A stretch of DNA of 20,419 bases, taken from positions 1 to 20,419 of the forward strand of contig JAEYYL010000061.1 in the NCBI GenBank assembly GCA_023430825.1. Reading direction: 5' to 3'. This document shows, piece by piece, positions 16,412 through 20,419 of the stretch. How positions within the stretch are numbered: position 1 is the first letter of the stretch; each line of letters begins with the position of its first letter. A program made the translations under genes and the position numbers. The notes under the pieces are model-generated. The model ran no database searches, was not told where the DNA came from, and saw only the letters and a program-made list of their open reading frames with translations. The DNA is from Verrucomicrobiota bacterium. GTDB lineage: Bacteria > Verrucomicrobiota > Verrucomicrobiia > Opitutales > Opitutaceae.

Positions 16412-18199
16412 TCACTCCGGCATCACCGTCTGGATGTGCAGCTCCTTGAGCTGCCGCGGCGTCACCGGTGTCGGGCTCTGCGCCATGAGATCCTGGCCCT
16501 TCTGCGTCTTCGGAAACGCGATCACGTCGCGAATGCTCGTCGTGCCGCACAGGAGCGCGCACATGCGATCGAGCCCGAAGGCGATGCCCCCGTGCGGCGG
16601 CGCCCCATACGTGAACGCCTTCAGCATGTAGCCGAAACGGCTCTCCACGACGTCCGCCGGAATCTTCAGCACGTCCTCGAACACCTTCTTCTGCAGCGCC
16701 GGCTGGTGAATGCGGATCGAACCGCCGCCCAGCTCCATGCCGTTCAACACGACGTCGTAGTGCTGGCCGCGCACCTTCTTCGGGTCCGTATCCAAATACT
16801 GGGTATCCTCCGGCACCGGCGCGGTGAACGGATGGTGCGTCGCCACGTAGCGGTTCTCCGCCTCGTCGTGGCTCATCAACGGAAAATCGATCACCCAGAG
16901 AAATTTCCAGTCGTCGTGCCGGATCGTCATCTTCCCGCGCTTCACCAGCAGCTGCGCCGCCTCGAGCCGCAAGCGACCCAGGATCGCACACGCCTTCTCC
17001 CACGGCGCCGCCGCGAAGAACACCATGTCGCCTTCCGCGATGCCGAGCTGCGCCGTCAGCGCCGCCTTCTCCGCGTCGGAAAAGAATTTCACGATCGGCG
17101 ACTTCCACTCGCCGCCTTCGACCTTGATGAACGCGAGGCCTTTCGCCCCGAGCGATTTCGCGATATCCTCGAGGTTCTTCAACTCGCCTTGCGTGAGATC
17201 CGCGAGGCCCTTCGCGTTGATCGCCTTGATCACCCCGCCGGCCGCGACCGTCGACTGAAACACCTTGAACGCCGACGCCTTGAACGTCTCCGAAAAATCC
17301 ACCAGCTCCAGCCCGAAGCGCAGGTCGGGCTTGTCGACGCCGAAGCGGTTCATCGCCTCGTGAAACGGCATCCGCTGGAACGGTGTCGCGATGTCCTCGT
17401 TCAACACGTCCTTCCACAGCTTTTTCAACATCCCCTCGAACAGCGTGTAGATATCCTCGCGCGTCACGAACGACGCCTCGACGTCCACCTGCGTGAACTC
17501 CATCTGCCGGTCCGCGCGCAAATCCTCGTCGCGGAAACAGCGCGCGATCTGGAAATACCGCTCCACGCCGGCGACCATCAGGATCTGCTTGAACTGCTGC
17601 GGCGACTGCGAGAGCGCATAAAACTGCCCCGCATGAATGCGCGACGGCACCAGATACTCGCGCGCGCCTTCCGGCGTGCTCTTGAAGAGCGCCGGGGTCT
17701 CCACCTCGATGAACTCCTGCGCGTCGAAATAATCGCGGATCGACTTCGCCGCCTTGTGGCGCACTTGCAGATTCTTCCGCATCTTCGGCCGGCGCAGGTC
17801 CAGGTAACGATACGTGAGCCGCAGATCCTCGTTGACCTTGTCGCCGCCCGCGTCGTCGAGCGGGAACGGCGGCGTGTCGGAGATGTTGTGAATCTCCAGC
17901 GAGGTCGCCGTGACCTCGATTTCCCCCGTCGGCAGCGACTTGTTTTCCGTGCCCGCCGGGCGGCGCGTGACCTTGCCGGAGATGCCGATGACGGACTCGG
18001 CCTTGAGGTGCTTCAACTGCTCCGCGAGCTGCGAATTATCGTGCGCCTCGAGCTTGATCTGCGTGATGCCTTTGCGATCGCGCAGGTCGACGAAGATGAT
18101 GCCGCCTTGGTCGCGGATCGTGTCCACCCAGCCGAGGAGCGAGACGGTCGAATCGAGATCGGCGGGAGTGAGTTGGGCGCAGTGATGAGTCCGGTGCAT
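16412..18199 (-). CDS. aspS: Aspartyl-tRNA synthetase
   Basis: This 595-residue class IIb synthetase charges tRNA-Asp; its length is typical of the bacterial type (about 590). The order is an OB-fold anticodon-binding domain (about 1-110), the catalytic core with motif 2 FRDEDLRADRQMEFTQVD (222-239), the bacterial GAD insertion (about 293-425), and motif 3 GLDRM (542-546, with R545). The start MHRTHHC at 18199 matches the normal N-terminus; the frame is open 36 codons upstream with non-homologous sequence. No clear Shine-Dalgarno is seen. Residue 31 is Gln (RDQGG) at the position linked to tRNA-Asp versus tRNA-Asn discrimination (see findings). It is 131 bp downstream of gpmI on the same strand with no terminator between, so co-transcription is possible; a terminator follows aspS. 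Confidence 0.96.
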   Translation of the reverse strand: MHRTHHCAQLTPADLDSTVSLLGWVDTIRDQGGIIFVDLRDRKGITQIKLEAHDNSQLAEQLKHLKAESVIGISGKVTRRPAGTENKSLPTGEIEVTATSLEIHNISDTPPFPLDDAGGDKVNEDLRLTYRYLDLRRPKMRKNLQVRHKAAKSIRDYFDAQEFIEVETPALFKSTPEGAREYLVPSRIHAGQFYALSQSPQQFKQILMVAGVERYFQIARCFRDEDLRADRQMEFTQVDVEASFVTREDIYTLFEGMLKKLWKDVLNEDIATPFQRMPFHEAMNRFGVDKPDLRFGLELVDFSETFKASAFKVFQSTVAAGGVIKAINAKGLADLTQGELKNLEDIAKSLGAKGLAFIKVEGGEWKSPIVKFFSDAEKAALTAQLGIAEGDMVFFAAAPWEKACAILGRLRLEAAQLLVKRGKMTIRHDDWKFLWVIDFPLMSHDEAENRYVATHHPFTAPVPEDTQYLDTDPKKVRGQHYDVVLNGMELGGGSIRIHQPALQKKVFEDVLKIPADVVESRFGYMLKAFTYGAPPHGGIAFGLDRMCALLCGTTSIRDVIAFPKTQKGQDLMAQSPTPVTPRQLKELHIQTVMPE

Positions 18200-18330
18200 G
18201 CAGGGAAAAAGGGAGTTTTCGAGCAAGCCAACCCCCGCCCTGCGGAGCAAGCACAAGCTGCGACGGAACTTTGCGCAGCAACTCGCCCGCCCCGCCTCGA
18301 ACCCCATCCCAGCCGTCCGGTAGCGTCAGT

Positions 18331-19923
18331 TCACCCGACGACCAGGCTCTCGCCCGTCATCTCCGCCGGCTTCGGCAGGCCCATCAACGCCAGCACCGTC
18401 GGCGCGATGTCCGCCAGCCGGCCGCCCGTGCGCATCGTCGTTTTACCTTTCGCAAAACCTTCGCCGACCACGAACACTTCCACCGGGTTCAACGTGTGCG
18501 ACGTGTGCGCGCTGTTCGCCGCCGCGTCCCACATCTGTTCGCAATTGCCGTGGTCCGCGCAAATCACCGCGCGCCCGCCTTTCGTCGCCAGCGCGTCCAG
18601 CAACTCGCCCACGCCGCGATCGGTCGCCTCCACCGCCTTCACCGCCGCCGGCACCGAGCCGGTGTGGCCGACCATGTCGGGATTCGCGAAGTTCACCACG
18701 ATCAAACCGTATTTGCCCGACAGGATCGCCGCCTTCGCCGTGGCCGTCACTTCCGACGCCGACATCTCGGGCTGCAAATCGTAGGTCGGCACTTTCGGGC
18801 TCGCCGGACACGCGCGGTCTTCACCCGCGAACGGCTCCTTGCGATAATTGTTAAAGAAGAACGTCACGTGCGGATTCTTCTCCGTCTCCGCACAGCGGAA
18901 CTGCGCGATGCCCGCGTTCGCCACGACCTCGCCGAGGATGTTTTTCAGCTTCTCCGGCTTCGGCGAAATCACGTTCACCGGCAATCCGCTCTCATACTCC
19001 GTCATCGTCGCGTAATAGAGATCGAGCTTCGCGCCGCGCTCGAAGCCCGCGAAATCGTCCATCACGAACGCCCGCGTGATCTCGCGCGGACGATCGCCGC
19101 GGTAATTATAGAACAACACCGCATCGCCGTTGCCGATCGTCGCCAGCGGCTGGCCGTTCGCCCCGACGATCGCCGTCGCCGGCACGAACTCGTCACCGTT
19201 TTGCGTCGGGCTCAGCGGATTCGTGTAATAATTCTGCACCGCCGTCTCGGCGTTTAAGGACGTCGCCGCGATCGCGCGGCCCGTGAGCATGTCGTAGGCC
19301 TTCTGCACCCGTTCCCAGCGGTTGTCGCGATCCATCGCCCAGAACCGCCCGCACACCGAGGCGATGCGGCCGACGCCGATCTCGCGACACTTCGCTTCGA
19401 CCTGCTGGATATAGCCGACGCCGCTCTGCGGCGGCGTGTCACGCCCGTCGGTGAACGCATGGATGAACACCTGCTGCGCGTTCAGGCCGTCCACCTTCGC
19501 CTGCTGCAAAATCCCGTAGAGGTGCTCCAGCATCCCGTGCACACCCGCATCGCTCACGATGCCCATCAGGTGAAGCTTCGCGCCCGGGCGCGTCTTGACG
19601 CGCTCCACCGCGGCGCGCCACACCGCATTCGTCGCGAGCCGCTTTTCCGAAAACAATTTGTTCAACCGCACCAGCTCCTGGTCGACGATCCGGCCCGCGC
19701 CGATGTTCTCGTGGCCGACTTCACTGTTGCCCATCACACCGTCGGGCAACCCCACATCGAGTCCGCTCGCCGCGATCAGCGTGTGCGGATACGTCGCCTG
19801 CAGCCGATCATCGCACGGCTTCTGCGCGAGGTTCACGGCATTGAACGCGTTTTGCTGCGGGTCGGGATTTTTGCCCCAACCATCACGGATCACGAGGAGG
19901 ACAGGTGTGCGCGAATTGCTCAT
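18331..19923 (-). CDS. gpmI: 2,3-bisphosphoglycerate-independent phosphoglycerate mutase
   Basis: This 530-residue cytosolic enzyme interconverts 3- and 2-phosphoglycerate in glycolysis; it is of the alkaline phosphatase superfamily and needs manganese. The visible catalytic residues are D14 (VIRDGWG), the phosphoserine S67 (GNSEVGH), H128, D159-R161-D162 (TDGRD), R275 and R278 (YRGDRPRE), K349 (AETEK), D416 and H420 (ANPDMVGH), D457 and H458 (ADHGN) and H475. Length is slightly above the usual 510-515, with a small insertion near the N-terminus before S67 and the less common FFNNYRKEPFAGEDRACP in place of the usual GGREEPFPGEDR. The start MSNSRTP at 19923 is chosen because the upstream 15 codons are not family-like; no Shine-Dalgarno was found. 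It is divergent from the small gene at 20077 and upstream of aspS. Confidence 0.96.
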   Translation of the reverse strand: MSNSRTPVLLVIRDGWGKNPDPQQNAFNAVNLAQKPCDDRLQATYPHTLIAASGLDVGLPDGVMGNSEVGHENIGAGRIVDQELVRLNKLFSEKRLATNAVWRAAVERVKTRPGAKLHLMGIVSDAGVHGMLEHLYGILQQAKVDGLNAQQVFIHAFTDGRDTPPQSGVGYIQQVEAKCREIGVGRIASVCGRFWAMDRDNRWERVQKAYDMLTGRAIAATSLNAETAVQNYYTNPLSPTQNGDEFVPATAIVGANGQPLATIGNGDAVLFYNYRGDRPREITRAFVMDDFAGFERGAKLDLYYATMTEYESGLPVNVISPKPEKLKNILGEVVANAGIAQFRCAETEKNPHVTFFFNNYRKEPFAGEDRACPASPKVPTYDLQPEMSASEVTATAKAAILSGKYGLIVVNFANPDMVGHTGSVPAAVKAVEATDRGVGELLDALATKGGRAVICADHGNCEQMWDAAANSAHTSHTLNPVEVFVVGEGFAKGKTTMRTGGRLADIAPTVLALMGLPKPAEMTGESLVVG

Positions 19924-20058
19924 GGAGAAGATCAGGTGAACACGGATGACAGCCCGCCGCCCAGACAAAAGGCAAAACTCGCCGCACCGGTTGCGCCGTT
20001 TGCGGTCAAAATCTGCGCACCCGAACCGATATTGGCAGAGACGTTGCTAACCACCGTA

Positions 20059-20067
20059 GAAAGGAAG
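20059..20067 (+). promoter_or_regulatory. Ribosome binding site of the 105-aa gene
   Basis: A GAAAGGAAG stretch lies 9 nt before ATG 20077. It is one of the few good Shine-Dalgarno sequences in the window and decides the start of this otherwise unrecognised gene. Confidence 0.6.
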
Positions 20068-20076
20068 CACCACGCG

Positions 20077-20394
20077 ATGACGCTCATCATCCGAGACCAG
20101 CTCGTGAACCCGCCCACGTGGTTCAGTTCCTTCCGCGACCTCACGCTCTACTGCCACATTTTCCTCCGCCACGATGTCGTCATCGAGTCCGACGATCCCG
20201 ATCCGTATTTTCGCTGGATGCGACCTCGTGGCGGTCTGGATTTTGTCGAGGACTTCGTCCGCCCCGGCAGCGAGGATGGCCTGCACCTCGATGTGGAGCA
20301 TAACTACCCGCGCTCCGTGATCACGGATCGCATCGCGCCGGAAAACGTCCACCGCCTCATCGCCCAGATCAACGGTTGCCGCGGCCTCGCCTGA
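20077..20394 (+). CDS. Unknown protein, 105 aa
   Basis: I do not recognise this protein. It has 105 residues, no signal peptide and no membrane segment. It is rich in Asp, Arg, Pro and aromatic residues (FRDLTLYCHIFLRHDVVIESDDPDPYFRWMRP), and the middle is acidic (EDFVRPGSEDGLHLDVEHNYP). The frame is open well upstream, but a good Shine-Dalgarno at 20059-20067 places the start at ATG 20077. It is divergent from gpmI with a 153-bp gap. Its codon pattern (G/C at third positions) matches its neighbours, which supports real coding. No function is proposed. Confidence 0.65.
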   Translation: MTLIIRDQLVNPPTWFSSFRDLTLYCHIFLRHDVVIESDDPDPYFRWMRPRGGLDFVEDFVRPGSEDGLHLDVEHNYPRSVITDRIAPENVHRLIAQINGCRGLA

Positions 20395-20419
20395 CCCGCT
20401 GCCCTGGAGGGTCGAGCTC

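Noticed and set aside
16226..18784. Very long open frame antisense to aspS and gpmI
   Set aside because: Arg/His/Leu-rich, low-complexity translation running across two well-supported genes; a by-product of GC-biased third positions.

Overview
The window is high-GC bacterial chromosome carrying mostly conserved housekeeping genes. I infer a member of the Verrucomicrobiota, probably close to Opitutaceae. The grounds are the high GC, weak or absent Shine-Dalgarno sequences, large exported Sel1-repeat proteins, an iPGM and ThrRS of unusual type, and Amt/PII pairs. The assignment rests on gene style, not on a marker gene. No rRNA, tRNA, CRISPR array, insertion sequence or phage gene was seen.

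Left part (1-5615). The window opens inside the acidic C-terminal tail of an unidentified protein, closed by a strong terminator. Next come a lone polysaccharide-export lipoprotein (+), a 7-bp tandem repeat (GGAACCC), and two minus-strand genes: a membrane-anchored Sel1 protein with eight CXXC pairs, and hemB. cysS runs divergently from the Sel1/zinc gene.

Middle (5617-11829). A 76-residue protein gene converges on cysS with a 1-nt gap. thrS is divergent from it and ends at a terminator. Its product lacks the N-terminal TGS domain and has an insertion of about 50 residues in the catalytic core. A convergent gene encodes a secreted protein of about 1250 residues, with a propeller-like N-terminal region and many Sel1-like repeats.

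Nitrogen locus (11956-16289, all minus strand). There are two ammonium transporters of different subfamilies, each followed by a PII gene, plus a third stand-alone PII gene. Order in transcription: amtB2-glnK3, terminator, amtB1-glnK2, terminator, glnK1, terminator. The three PII proteins have identical T-loops. A very good sigma-54 (RpoN) promoter match lies upstream of amtB2 and a weaker one upstream of amtB1. This suggests nitrogen-controlled ammonium uptake, with PII proteins gating the channels.

Right part (16350-20419). gpmI and aspS lie on the minus strand, with a terminator after aspS. A small gene of unknown function with a good ribosome binding site runs divergently from gpmI at the right end.

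Most promising for follow-up: the Amt/PII cluster with its sigma-54 sites, the TGS-less ThrRS with its insertion, and the Sel1/DnaJ-type zinc-finger membrane protein.
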